From: JBGTFE01 sp036403235 | Lineage (GTDB): Bacteria > Acidobacteriota > Blastocatellia > Pyrinomonadales > Pyrinomonadaceae | Direction of reading: 5' to 3' | Assembly: GCA_036403235.1 (NCBI GenBank) | Contig: DASWRI010000016.1 | Location: 1-62,894 of the forward strand | Length of the DNA: 62,894 nt | Shown here: positions 51,159-60,145 of the stretch, one piece after another | Numbering within the stretch: the stretch's first letter is position 1 | Layout: every line of letters begins with the position of its first letter | Notes under the pieces: generated by a model | Seen by the model: only the letters and a program-made list of their open reading frames with translations | What the model was told of the DNA's origin: nothing | Database searches by the model: none | Translations under genes and position numbers: made by a program

Positions 51159-51887
51159 TTGCTTCAAATCTTGCGCTCATATTATTTTCTGCTTTTAGTG
51201 TTTGTGATTTTCTCCGCCCCATCGTGCGGAAATCTGCCGCGCGACCAGCACGATACCTTAAAGCGCATAAAAAACGATAAACGAATTCGCGTCGGACTCG
51301 TCGAAAATCCGCCGTGGGTGATTCGCACAAGCGGCGAGCCTGCCGGAGCCGAAGTCGAGCTCGTGCGCCGTTTTGCCGAAGAAATCGGCGCCGCGCCCGA
51401 ATGGTTTTGGGGCGGCGAACAAAAACATCTGGAGGCATTGGAAAACTTCGAGCTCGATTTGGTCGTCGGCGGTTTTAACGATTCGACGCCGTGGACAAAG
51501 CGAGTCGGCTTTACCAGTCAATATTTCAAAAATCGAATAATGGTCGGCGTTCCGGCTTCGATGCCCGCGCCGAAAGATATTAAAGGAATGCAAATCGCGG
51601 TCAAAAGCGGTGATTTAATTGCGGCTTATCTCGAAAAAAAAGACGCGATTGTGATTAGAACCGACGATTTTTCAAAAATTCAGAACACGCCCGTCGCCGC
51701 TTCCGAATGGGAACTGGAAAAACTCGGGCTGACGCTGACGGATATAGAGCTGCATTCGGAAAATCGCGTTATGGCGACCGCGCCCGGCGAAAACGCTTTG
51801 ATAAAAAAACTCGACGAATTTTTATCCGCGCAGCGCGCCGGAATAAAAAATCTTTTACAACAGCAACAGGGAGAGGCGAGAAAATGA
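51159..51887 (+). CDS. Short periplasmic binding protein, family 3, lipoprotein
   Basis: About 242 residues from a TTG; the start is uncertain (another TTG at 51171). Signal with lipobox: SYYFLLLVFVIFSAPSC. The binding-protein part: RIRVGLVENPPWVIRTSGEP, GAEVELVRRFAEEIGA, LDLVVGGFNDSTPWTKRVGF, IAVKSGDLIAAYLEK. It is short for the family, and no ABC permease or ATPase gene is nearby. Its stop overlaps the CDF transporter start by 4 bases, so the two products are made together. A sensing or delivery role linked to the transporter is likely; the ligand is unknown. Confidence 0.8.
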   Translation: MLQILRSYYFLLLVFVIFSAPSCGNLPRDQHDTLKRIKNDKRIRVGLVENPPWVIRTSGEPAGAEVELVRRFAEEIGAAPEWFWGGEQKHLEALENFELDLVVGGFNDSTPWTKRVGFTSQYFKNRIMVGVPASMPAPKDIKGMQIAVKSGDLIAAYLEKKDAIVIRTDDFSKIQNTPVAASEWELEKLGLTLTDIELHSENRVMATAPGENALIKKLDEFLSAQRAGIKNLLQQQQGEARK

Positions 51888-52828
51888 GCGATAATTCTTT
51901 TAATTTGCCGCCGGAAAAAGAAGACGCGCTGCACCGCGCGAAAAAACTCGAATACTGGTCGATTTTCTTTTTACTGACGATTATCGTCGCGCTCGGTCTG
52001 ACGATGGGCGCGTCGCAGGCGATGAAGGCGATGTGGACTGAAGATTTTTTAAGTCTCGTCCCGACCACGGCGGTGCTCATCGGAATTTATTTTCGCCGCA
52101 AATCGCCGAACGATAAGTTTCCCTACGGCTATCGCCGCGCCGTGCAGATTTGTTTTCTCGCCGGCGCGGTCGCGCTTTTCGGCTTCGGCGTTTATATCCT
52201 GATTGATTCGATTATCAAATTAATCACCGCGCATCACCCGACGATTCAGACCATCGAGCTTTTCGGAACACGTGTCTGGCTCGGCTGGCTGATGATTGCC
52301 GCGCTCGTTTACAGCATTTTTCCGCCTTTGATTCTCGGAAGAATGAAGCTTCCGCTCGCCAAAGAGCTTCACGACAAAACGTTGCAAACCGACGCGACGA
52401 TTGATAAAGGCGACTGGCTCGCGGGCGCTGCGGGCGTCGCCGGAATTCTCGGAATCGCTTTCGGATACTGGTGGGCGGACTCGCTCGCGGGCGCGATTAT
52501 CTCGGTCGAAATCGTTAAAGACGGGCTTGAAAACCTGAAAAACAGCGTTCAGCAATTGATGAATATGCGACCGACCGATGTCGAGAATAAGGAAAAAGAC
52601 CCGGTCATCGACAAAGTCCGGCAGGAAATCGAAAATCTCGAATGGGTCGAAGCGTCGCGCGTTCGACTGCGCGAAGACGGCGACGTAATCGCGGGCGAAG
52701 CCTTCGTCATTCCAAGAGACGAAAACAATTTAATAGAAAAATTAGCCGAAGCCGGAGAGCGCATAAAATCGCTCGACTGGCGCCTTCGCGATTTTAATAT
52801 CGTGCCCGTCCGCTCACTGGAACGGTAG
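51884..52828 (+). CDS. Cation diffusion facilitator (CDF) transporter
   Basis: 314 residues from the ATG at 51884, translationally coupled (ATGA) to the upstream gene and preceded by GGGAGAGGCGAG. Six membrane segments are recognisable, from WSIFFLLTIIVALGLTMGAS to WWADSLAGAIISVEIV. The metal site of TM5 has Asp in TLQTDATIDKGDWLAG, with the preceding His in ELHDK. A cytoplasmic domain of about 90 residues follows. CDF proteins export divalent metals by proton exchange. Which metal cannot be told from the sequence. Confidence 0.87.
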   Translation: MSDNSFNLPPEKEDALHRAKKLEYWSIFFLLTIIVALGLTMGASQAMKAMWTEDFLSLVPTTAVLIGIYFRRKSPNDKFPYGYRRAVQICFLAGAVALFGFGVYILIDSIIKLITAHHPTIQTIELFGTRVWLGWLMIAALVYSIFPPLILGRMKLPLAKELHDKTLQTDATIDKGDWLAGAAGVAGILGIAFGYWWADSLAGAIISVEIVKDGLENLKNSVQQLMNMRPTDVENKEKDPVIDKVRQEIENLEWVEASRVRLREDGDVIAGEAFVIPRDENNLIEKLAEAGERIKSLDWRLRDFNIVPVRSLER

Positions 52829-52986
52829 AATGCACTTTTTCGAGACGGCGCGATTCCGCTTGTGAAATTATTTGAATCGGCGCTCAGTAATGAACATACG
52901 AGGGTCGCTGTGTGCATCAAAAGGCTTTAAAATAAACGATAAAGACGCTTGACTCACAGCTTTCCTTTTTCGCGCCCGACGATTTT

Positions 52987-53340
52987 CTATTTCTCGATAA
53001 AATTTGCCAATCCATTAATGATTCCCTTAAACAGATAATCTTTTGCCTGCTGTTCCGGCGGTAATTCGTCGTAGGGCACAATGCACGGGTGCGTTTTCTT
53101 TTCCGCATCTTTTGATTCGCCGTAAACCCACCCGTCGTCGATTTTTTCCCGCATCCACGCTTCGTGCTGCACCGATGCCGGCGCGTCCGGATTTTCAAGC
53201 GTGAATTTGACGCCGTCAACGGCCGACTGCCGCTGCCAATCCTCGGCTTCCTCCCAGCTTTTTTGTGAAAAATCACCCTGCGTAAAACAAAGCGACCTAT
53301 TAGCCTCATGACAAACTCTCGCTGCATCTTCAATTTTCAT
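52987..53340 (-). CDS. Small RyR-domain protein
   Basis: 117 residues. The region SVQHEAWMREKIDDGWVYGE...HPCIVPYDELPPEQQAKDYL is the RyR domain pattern (first found as repeats in ryanodine receptors and present in many bacteria and phages). The N-terminal part, MKIEDAARVCHEANRSLCFT, matches bacterial stand-alone members. A strong AAAGGAGA ribosome site lies upstream. Bacterial RyR domains are thought to bind nucleotide-like ligands, with function not settled. It stands alone, next to the RHS-immunity region. Nothing gene-like is seen in 53341-53531. Confidence 0.82.
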   Translation of the reverse strand: MKIEDAARVCHEANRSLCFTQGDFSQKSWEEAEDWQRQSAVDGVKFTLENPDAPASVQHEAWMREKIDDGWVYGESKDAEKKTHPCIVPYDELPPEQQAKDYLFKGIINGLANFIEK

Positions 53341-53531
53341 TTTCAGTTCTCCTTTCCAACATAATATTAACTTCTGATTGTGTGATTAGTTAAAATTAAT
53401 TGTCTTCAAGTTTATGAAAATCAATTCCAAATATTGATTAGTAAATCTTGAATAAATGTGCAAAGCCCAACTCCTATAGAAAAATAGTCAGTAAAGATAT
53501 CTCCTAAACGAGTTTGTCGCTCCCTATTGTC

Positions 53532-54047
53532 TTAATGAGTTGCAGTATAACCCAGCACATCCTTTGCGTTATAGGCAATTAGATATTCTTTATGATTAGT
53601 GTATTCTTCAATAATGCTGTTTATTTCAGCATTGTTAAACTTTATCAAATAATCAAAGGCTTTAGTCAATTTAAAAATATAATAAGAGCCTTTCTTTTGT
53701 TCAATTTTTTTGACAACATTAATAGCAATATCAATCATGTCATTATCTCTGTTAATTTCATATATTGAAGTTGCAATTATAAGTTCGGTTATCTCATATA
53801 AATTCTTTTCTAATAATTGTCTTAAAACAGGCAGTGACTTTTGAGATTTTAAATACGCCAGTGTTTCTATAATCAAACTATCCGGTTCTATGTCTAAATC
53901 AAATGTTAATTTATGTATAAGAGCATCTTCTAACTGTATTTTTTCATCACCGGTTAATTTATCTATTAGAGGGATATTGTTGAATCCATTTCGGTGTTGA
54001 TAATCAGCCGGGGGAATAATTTCCCTCAATAATTTTTCTATATTCAT
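53532..54047 (-). CDS. Putative immunity protein paired with the RHS toxin tip
   Basis: 171 residues, A+T-rich (many AAT, ATA, TTA codons), unlike the surrounding genes. By eye it is all-helical with HEAT-like spacing (LIIETLAYLKSQKSLPVLRQLL, ELIIATSIYEINRDNDMIDI). I do not recognise a named family. Its start overlaps the RHS stop by one base (TAATG), the classic position for the immunity gene of a polymorphic toxin. A reading frame continues without stop for 36 codons past its TAA, which may be a trace of a longer ancestor. Confidence 0.75.
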   Translation of the reverse strand: MNIEKLLREIIPPADYQHRNGFNNIPLIDKLTGDEKIQLEDALIHKLTFDLDIEPDSLIIETLAYLKSQKSLPVLRQLLEKNLYEITELIIATSIYEINRDNDMIDIAINVVKKIEQKKGSYYIFKLTKAFDYLIKFNNAEINSIIEEYTNHKEYLIAYNAKDVLGYTATH

Positions 54048-57000
54048 TATTTTCTAATAATTAGATTTGCTCCTTTTTCTAATAATATTGGCTTTTCTAC
54101 TCTAAGCCAAATAGAACCTGCTCTTGGATTGTTCAAAAATACATTAACGGTACTGCCATCAGGAACTCCTCTTGCCCACGGGACGGATAATCTTCGCCAC
54201 ATACCTTCCGCTCTTTCCCAAGGTATATTTTTACTTTCTATCAATCTTTGTAAATTCTGTCCAGCTCTTGTTTGTCCAAGTGTTTGGAAATCTTCTTCGA
54301 TTGCTCTTGCTTCCATATTCGCGCCGGAGTAAAATGCTCTGCTTGTTGAAAATGGATTTCTTGAAGTAATAGAAAGCGATGAAGCGCTGCCGAAGACTTC
54401 GCCAAAGACAATAGGAGCGAAATTTGCTGCATTTTCAGTTCCGCCAGACCAGCTACAAGTAATGCGAGAATTGCATTGATACCTTTCAATTTTCAGCGGA
54501 CTAGGTGTAATCACACCAGTGTAGTTATTCCAGGCAATACTCGTGGCAATATTTGAGATATTAATCGAAGCGTTGCTGACTCCTTGACCAGTCCCATCTA
54601 TGGCCTGCTCATAGGGATTGGCAGGAAAACCGTTTGTCAAAAACAGTATACTCAGGTTAACTTGCTTCCACCCAGATCCGTTTATATAAGTCCTAACCCC
54701 GTTGTCATCTCTTGTAATTGTGGCTTCGCCCGTAAATTTAGTCCAAGTTTTGTCATATTGTACGTCGCTATATCGATTACCGTTCGTGTAAACTGTACCC
54801 TGATAATCGGCAGGACATTGCCTCTCTTTTATCCCGTGAATTGTACCACCACACAATCCTGACGGATCAGTTAAAATCAGAGGATTATTCGTCACATAAA
54901 CATACCGGTTGAAAGTCTGTGGATTGGCGGATTTTCCTGATGCAAGCAACGGGTCGACGGCGGTGAATCGGCCGTGTTGGTTGTTGTAATATCTGGCTTC
55001 GGCAAAGTCCAGCTGGGTTTCGGTGTCTTTCTGGTAGCCGGTGAATCTCTGTCTGACGGCGTCCTGGTTGCTGGTCGAATATTTGTTGGCTGTCGTTCGG
55101 GTTTGGTTGTCGGCGTAGAGTTCTTCGCCGAAGGGCATAAAGTCGCGTCTGGAGATGACTTTTCCGTTTGCATCCGTAATTACTCGCGGGCTGCCCAACT
55201 GGTCGGTCGCCGTGTAGTTAGTGGTCGGATTCGGCGAAGGCGCGGCGGTTGAATATTCGGCGACGAGTTTGCCGATTCCGTCATAAACAAAGATGGTTGT
55301 TTCCAGATTGGATATTTTTTTGACTCGTTTGCCTTCGCCGTCGTAAAAATATTCGCCTTTTATTTGTCCGGCCTGAACTACTTTGATTTGTTTGTTCTCG
55401 CCGTTGAAGGTAAATTGTCTGCCTTCGGCGTCTTGAATCAAATTGCCGTTGAAATCGTATGTATAGCCTTGCCCGGCGGAGAATCGGTTGGTTGCGGCAT
55501 CGACGGCGGGCTGCAGCGCGGCAATTCCGTTGCCCGTTTGACTAAAGCTCGTGCGATTGCCGAAACGGTCATAGCCGAACGTTTGAAGCCAGTTCGTCGC
55601 CGGATTTGCGCCCGTGCCTGTAACTTCTCTGGCTTCGGTGAGACGATAAATCGAATCGTATCTGAAAGTCTGAACGAAAGGATTTGCGAGGCCGCTGAAA
55701 CTAACGGTCTGTTTGGCGATATTTCCCGTATTTTTCGTTTGGCTGATACTTCCGTCGGCATTTAATTCGCCGTATTCGTAATTTAATTTCCAGAGACTTC
55801 CGTTGCCGTCCGATGTTCCCAGGGACAGCTCCGTAACTTGCAGTCTGGGATTGAATTTTGCGCTTTCCCAGCGCCCGCTACCTAATTTCAGTCGCTGGAT
55901 TTTGCCGTCCGCCGTATATGAAAAGCTGTTGGCGTAGGTTCTCTCCGCCGCATTCGGATTCGCCTGGCCGTAAATTCTAGACAAGTTTCCGTCCGATTCG
56001 AAATCATTTTTAACCACTCTCCCGGACGGGTAAGTCTGCTGCGCGAGCGCGCCCGAAAAATTGTATTGATACTTCGAAGTGTAAGTTTTGCCGTCCGTAA
56101 TCTGCCGGCTTTCGAGCAATCTGCCTAAATTATCAAACTGCGCATAGACGGTCTCGGAAACTGTACTTGTAACTTTCGTCAATTTTCCTTTCGCATAATT
56201 CGGCGTTTGCGGCTGGCTCAGGCCTTTCCCGTCATAATAAAAAGAAACGTTCGGCGTCGTCTGCCCGCCGGGTTCGCCCGAATAAGTTCTCGTCTCGACA
56301 CGGCCGGCTTTATCATATGCGTTCGTGATGACAGTTCCTTTGGCATCGACGGTCGTTAGCAGATTGCCTGAAACGTCGTATGTAAACGCGGCCGTCCAGT
56401 CGCTGTTTCCGGTTACCGAATCGGCGAAGCTCAAGCTCTGGTTGATTTGCTGTTCGGGCTGGCGAACTCTAATCAAACGGCCCAGCGAGTCGTATAAAAA
56501 ATATCGATTCTGAATCGTCGCATCGCCCGTTTTTCCCTGTTGGACTTTGACCATTTGGCCCTGCGGCGAGTAGGTGTAAAAGGTCGGCTGCAACGGATTT
56601 GCGAGCGTTCCCAAATCCTCGTCAATCGTTCCGCCCGTTCCGGTCGCTTCGTCAATCCGGGTGACTTGCCCGAGAGCGTTTGTAATACTTCGGCTTTTTC
56701 TGCCCGAAGCGTCGGTCGAGGTAACGACCCTTCCGACATAATTCGGAACGTTTGAAATCGAATACGAAGTAACGCCGAGAACGCTGCCGGAGGGCTCAGA
56801 CGGATTTTGATTGACGATTGGTTCGCGCGATTGTCTGACTCGCCCGAGCTCGTCGTATTCGATTAAATTCCAGTAAATATTTGCTTCGCCCTGCCGGTAC
56901 GGGTTTGTCGTCATTCGCACTCTGCCCAAAAAGTCATACTGAGTTTCGACTGTGACGTCGCCCCCGGAATCTTCGGCCTGTGTTTTGACGGTTCTGCCGA

Positions 57001-59722
57001 GACTGTCGAAAAACGTTTCCGCTTCGTCCCAATTCGTCTGGTCAATCTGCCTGCGAATTTTGACGCTTATCGGGTCGCCGTCTCCCGTATGGTCGGGCGC
57101 TGTCGCCGGAGTGTCGTCATAAATCGTTTCGGTTACGGGAATTACAAAGCTGCCGACGCCGAAAATCTTTGTCGGGCGGAGCAGCGGGTCGTGATATTCG
57201 GTTTCGATTTCCTGCCCGAAATCGTCTTTGACTCGTAAGGGCAAACCGGTCGTGAAATCGTAAGCGGTCTCGACGGCGGAAGTCAGATTTGTGCCGTACG
57301 TGCCGGTCGGGTCGGGCGGCGGCTGGATTACTTTTGTCGGATAAGCGCAGCCGTAGAGCGAAGCGTATTCGGTTTCGACAAAACGATTTGCGTCGCCGCT
57401 CGCGTCCCAAACTTTCCGCACGTTTCCGTATTGGTCATACTGCGTGTGCGTCTGTATCCACGAATTCGTTTCTTTCTGCCACGTTTTTACGGTCGTCGGC
57501 TTTGCTCTGTAATTCGAGCTCGGATTCGTCCACGTGCCCGCTAAATTTCCCGTCAGCGTTTCGCCGTCGGCGACCAAATAACTCGATTCGTCAAAAACAA
57601 TCTGAGTTTTTGCCAGAACGTCCGCGGTGTTCGAAGGATTTAACACTCTCGATTCGGACGATAAACCGATGATGCCGCGCGCTTTGTAGGATTCGCCCGG
57701 CGCGCCGTAGATATAATCCGTCCGGCTGATTGAGGTCGGCGTCACGCCGGCAAAATAATTGTCAATAGCTGTCCACGAAAGAGTGTCGCTTTCGGCGGTC
57801 GTTTTGGGAATGACGACAAACGGGTAACTTTTTGTCTCCCTGACGTTTAAGTCCGAAAAATATTCGTCGTCGATGCTTCCGCCGTCATCATATTCGGTGG
57901 TGCTTAGTGTCGCCAGGGCCGAGCTGCCTTCGATAATAATCGATACGTTGCGTTTGGGACGCGCGTCCCTCGTCGCCCGCGCGTCGCCGCCCGCCCGCGC
58001 CGCGGCGACAATGTATTCGGTCAGAGTTCTCGTCCTCAGATTTCCGTTTTCATCATAAGTCCGCTCTTCATACGGCATTCCGCCGCGCGGGTCGTCAAAG
58101 CCGAAATTGCCGCTTTGCGCGCCCGGCGGATATTGCGGGACGCGCGTCAGATACCGCACGGTTTTCAGCCGTCTGTTTTCATCGGACGGATTGTCTTTAT
58201 TCGGAGCTTTAATCGTTACGATATACGGCGAAGTCGCGTTGGTCGGGTCTGAAATCTGCGCGGAGTAATTCCAGCGCTGCTCCAATCGATTGTCGGAATT
58301 ATAAATTCTTCGTTCGACAACGCCGCGATTTGTCTGGTCGAAAACCATATTTTGATAACCGGCCAAAGGCGAAATTTGCGCGTAGACAAATTCTTCGCGA
58401 CTGCCCGTCGGGTAAATAATCGTGGTTATTTCGCCGTATCGGTTGTACTTAAATTGATAGCTTCTCCCGTTCGGCAATTGAACTTCCGACAAAACGACCG
58501 GATTAAAGCGCGGCGCATACGGAATCGAATTGCCGTTTGTGTCCGGAATCGGAGTGCCGTCCGGGTTCATTTGAACCGTAAATGAATTGCACATTCTCAG
58601 TCCGAGCAGCGCCGTTGCCGGAGCAGTAAAGAGAATTTCGCCGCCGCTTTGCTGCTCCAAATCATCGGACAAATTACCGTGACAATAATTTTTAGCCTCG
58701 TAATACAATTTTTGAGACTGATTTTCCAGCGCCCCGTCAATCGTTCCTTCGACGCTTCCGCAATCCGGATTTGTACTGTCTTCGCAGCCAAGCGGTTTTA
58801 AGAGCGACCATCTCATCACATAATTCCGGGCCTGACCGTTTAATCCGGGCAGATAAATTTCCTGCGTGCCGGGATTCTGGGATTGAGTTTCCCAGTTCTG
58901 CGGCACCGGGTCGGTAATCTCGCGGCCGAGCGTGTCCGTCCATCTATTGGTGGATTGATTGTTTTCAGTGTCTTCCGTGTGCGAAAAAGCAAGACGATTT
59001 CCGTCGTTGTCGATAAAAGCGGTTGCATAAAGGCCTTTTATTGCGGCCGGATTCGCCGGAAAAATATATTTGCCTCCGTTTGGCAAATAAAGAGTGCTGC
59101 CATTTTCATCACGCACCAGCTTCATGCCGGAACCGTCAACCGACAAAAATGTTCCATACACATCTTCGCCGTCGGTTCGCTCGCAATTTAATCCGTTATT
59201 CGGGTTATTTGTCCCGACACAAAAGCCGTAAACGGCGTCCGATTTTCGAAATTCGTGAGTCGAACGGTCAGCCATAGCCACCCGGACACGCTTGACGTAG
59301 TGCATATATTTTGGCTGCGACGGCGTCCCCGTTGGCGGCAGCCCGGTCGGTTCGGGCACACTTCCGCCCGTATAACTCCAGTTCGTACACATACAGCCGG
59401 TCATCGTTCTCCCGTTTGTGAGCTGGAAAGTCATGCAGTAATAATTAATGCAGCTGAAATTACTGCCTTCCCGGAGACTGCTCTGACCGATACCGCTTAA
59501 AGCGTTCTGCCAATTTGTATTTAGTTCCGATTCACCGGTTTCGAAATCGTATTTTTTTCCGTTCTGGTTATATAAATCCAGCTCTTCGTCAATCCGCGGC
59601 GGCATCAGCATGCTCGTCCAACCGGCGGCCGTACGTTCGGCAAAAACGGCTCTTACGTCGGTGACATATCTTCTCGAATTGTTATAACCATACGGATACC
59701 ACCAGGTAACGCCCGAATTCAT
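54047..59722 (-). CDS. RHS/YD-repeat protein with variable C-terminal toxin-like tip (main frame)
   Basis: 1891 residues from the first ATG of this frame; the true N-terminus lies in another frame upstream (59719-60036). Many YD repeats (YDxxGRxxxxxx, for example EYDELGRVRQSREP, YDALGRL-like FDNLGRLLES) form the RHS shell. The core ends with the standard ARYYNNQHGRFTAVDPLLAS...NNPLILTDPSGLCGG. The last 265 or so residues are a different module, visibly A+T-richer: GSGWKQVNL, AFYSGANMEARAIEEDFQTL, GSIWLRVEKPILLEKGAN. This is the layout of polymorphic toxins, where the tip is swapped by recombination and neutralised by the gene just downstream. The toxin activity is not recognised; a W-rich tip argues for an enzyme but does not name it. 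Confidence 0.85.
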   Translation of the reverse strand: MNSGVTWWYPYGYNNSRRYVTDVRAVFAERTAAGWTSMLMPPRIDEELDLYNQNGKKYDFETGESELNTNWQNALSGIGQSSLREGSNFSCINYYCMTFQLTNGRTMTGCMCTNWSYTGGSVPEPTGLPPTGTPSQPKYMHYVKRVRVAMADRSTHEFRKSDAVYGFCVGTNNPNNGLNCERTDGEDVYGTFLSVDGSGMKLVRDENGSTLYLPNGGKYIFPANPAAIKGLYATAFIDNDGNRLAFSHTEDTENNQSTNRWTDTLGREITDPVPQNWETQSQNPGTQEIYLPGLNGQARNYVMRWSLLKPLGCEDSTNPDCGSVEGTIDGALENQSQKLYYEAKNYCHGNLSDDLEQQSGGEILFTAPATALLGLRMCNSFTVQMNPDGTPIPDTNGNSIPYAPRFNPVVLSEVQLPNGRSYQFKYNRYGEITTIIYPTGSREEFVYAQISPLAGYQNMVFDQTNRGVVERRIYNSDNRLEQRWNYSAQISDPTNATSPYIVTIKAPNKDNPSDENRRLKTVRYLTRVPQYPPGAQSGNFGFDDPRGGMPYEERTYDENGNLRTRTLTEYIVAAARAGGDARATRDARPKRNVSIIIEGSSALATLSTTEYDDGGSIDDEYFSDLNVRETKSYPFVVIPKTTAESDTLSWTAIDNYFAGVTPTSISRTDYIYGAPGESYKARGIIGLSSESRVLNPSNTADVLAKTQIVFDESSYLVADGETLTGNLAGTWTNPSSNYRAKPTTVKTWQKETNSWIQTHTQYDQYGNVRKVWDASGDANRFVETEYASLYGCAYPTKVIQPPPDPTGTYGTNLTSAVETAYDFTTGLPLRVKDDFGQEIETEYHDPLLRPTKIFGVGSFVIPVTETIYDDTPATAPDHTGDGDPISVKIRRQIDQTNWDEAETFFDSLGRTVKTQAEDSGGDVTVETQYDFLGRVRMTTNPYRQGEANIYWNLIEYDELGRVRQSREPIVNQNPSEPSGSVLGVTSYSISNVPNYVGRVVTSTDASGRKSRSITNALGQVTRIDEATGTGGTIDEDLGTLANPLQPTFYTYSPQGQMVKVQQGKTGDATIQNRYFLYDSLGRLIRVRQPEQQINQSLSFADSVTGNSDWTAAFTYDVSGNLLTTVDAKGTVITNAYDKAGRVETRTYSGEPGGQTTPNVSFYYDGKGLSQPQTPNYAKGKLTKVTSTVSETVYAQFDNLGRLLESRQITDGKTYTSKYQYNFSGALAQQTYPSGRVVKNDFESDGNLSRIYGQANPNAAERTYANSFSYTADGKIQRLKLGSGRWESAKFNPRLQVTELSLGTSDGNGSLWKLNYEYGELNADGSISQTKNTGNIAKQTVSFSGLANPFVQTFRYDSIYRLTEAREVTGTGANPATNWLQTFGYDRFGNRTSFSQTGNGIAALQPAVDAATNRFSAGQGYTYDFNGNLIQDAEGRQFTFNGENKQIKVVQAGQIKGEYFYDGEGKRVKKISNLETTIFVYDGIGKLVAEYSTAAPSPNPTTNYTATDQLGSPRVITDANGKVISRRDFMPFGEELYADNQTRTTANKYSTSNQDAVRQRFTGYQKDTETQLDFAEARYYNNQHGRFTAVDPLLASGKSANPQTFNRYVYVTNNPLILTDPSGLCGGTIHGIKERQCPADYQGTVYTNGNRYSDVQYDKTWTKFTGEATITRDDNGVRTYINGSGWKQVNLSILFLTNGFPANPYEQAIDGTGQGVSNASINISNIATSIAWNNYTGVITPSPLKIERYQCNSRITCSWSGGTENAANFAPIVFGEVFGSASSLSITSRNPFSTSRAFYSGANMEARAIEEDFQTLGQTRAGQNLQRLIESKNIPWERAEGMWRRLSVPWARGVPDGSTVNVFLNNPRAGSIWLRVEKPILLEKGANLIIRK

Positions 59723-60036
59723 TCGCCAAATCTTCGACGAATAACTGAATCCGACGGCAGATTGGTTCCGCCGCGTCCCGGATAAGTTGCAAGCGGCAGG
59801 CTCATCTCCATCGCCAGAGTCGAAGGATTTACACGCGCGACGCTTTTCAGATTCTGGTCGGCTTTGCTGCCGGTTTCCGCGTTTTGCGGTGAAAGAGCGC
59901 CGCCCGCAGATTGGGCGAGTATATTTAAGCCCGCGATAAATAAAAATCCTGCAATATAAACGATTTTCTTTAATCTTTTATCAATCCGGTTTTTATTCGA
60001 CGTCTTCGTTTTTGGCGCTAATATTGTATGTGTCAT
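59719..60036 (-). CDS. RHS protein N-terminal fragment (signal peptide), separated by a frameshift
   Basis: 105 residues. A good GAGAGGAAAA ribosome site precedes the ATG. Signal peptide KKIVYIAGFLFIAGLNILAQ, then the typical RHS opening VARVNPSTLAMEMSLPLATY and PGRGGTNLP. After LP the frame runs into unrelated residues and stops. In the next frame the expected continuation GFSYSSKIWRMNSGVTWWY appears, joining the long RHS frame. One missing base near 59754 restores a single frame of about 1996 residues. Either a true mutation or a sequencing/assembly error. Confidence 0.85.
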   Translation of the reverse strand: MTHTILAPKTKTSNKNRIDKRLKKIVYIAGFLFIAGLNILAQSAGGALSPQNAETGSKADQNLKSVARVNPSTLAMEMSLPLATYPGRGGTNLPSDSVIRRRFGE

Positions 60037-60145
60037 GTCTGTTTTCCTCTCTTTAAAAATTCATAGCTTTCAATTTTCAGGCTTTGTTTTACAAGCGGAT
60101 TTTACGGTTAACTTCTTTCTTCGAACTTTTTGGATTATTGCGAAA

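Noticed and set aside
51151..51198. 15-residue Cys-containing frame before the binding-protein gene (MDGCFKSCAHIIFCF)
   Set aside because: It has no ribosome site and overlaps the signal-peptide region of the next gene in another frame; chance is the simpler explanation.
53419..53531. In-frame 36-codon open stretch after the immunity gene stop
   Set aside because: It has no start codon or ribosome site of its own; noted only as a possible remnant.
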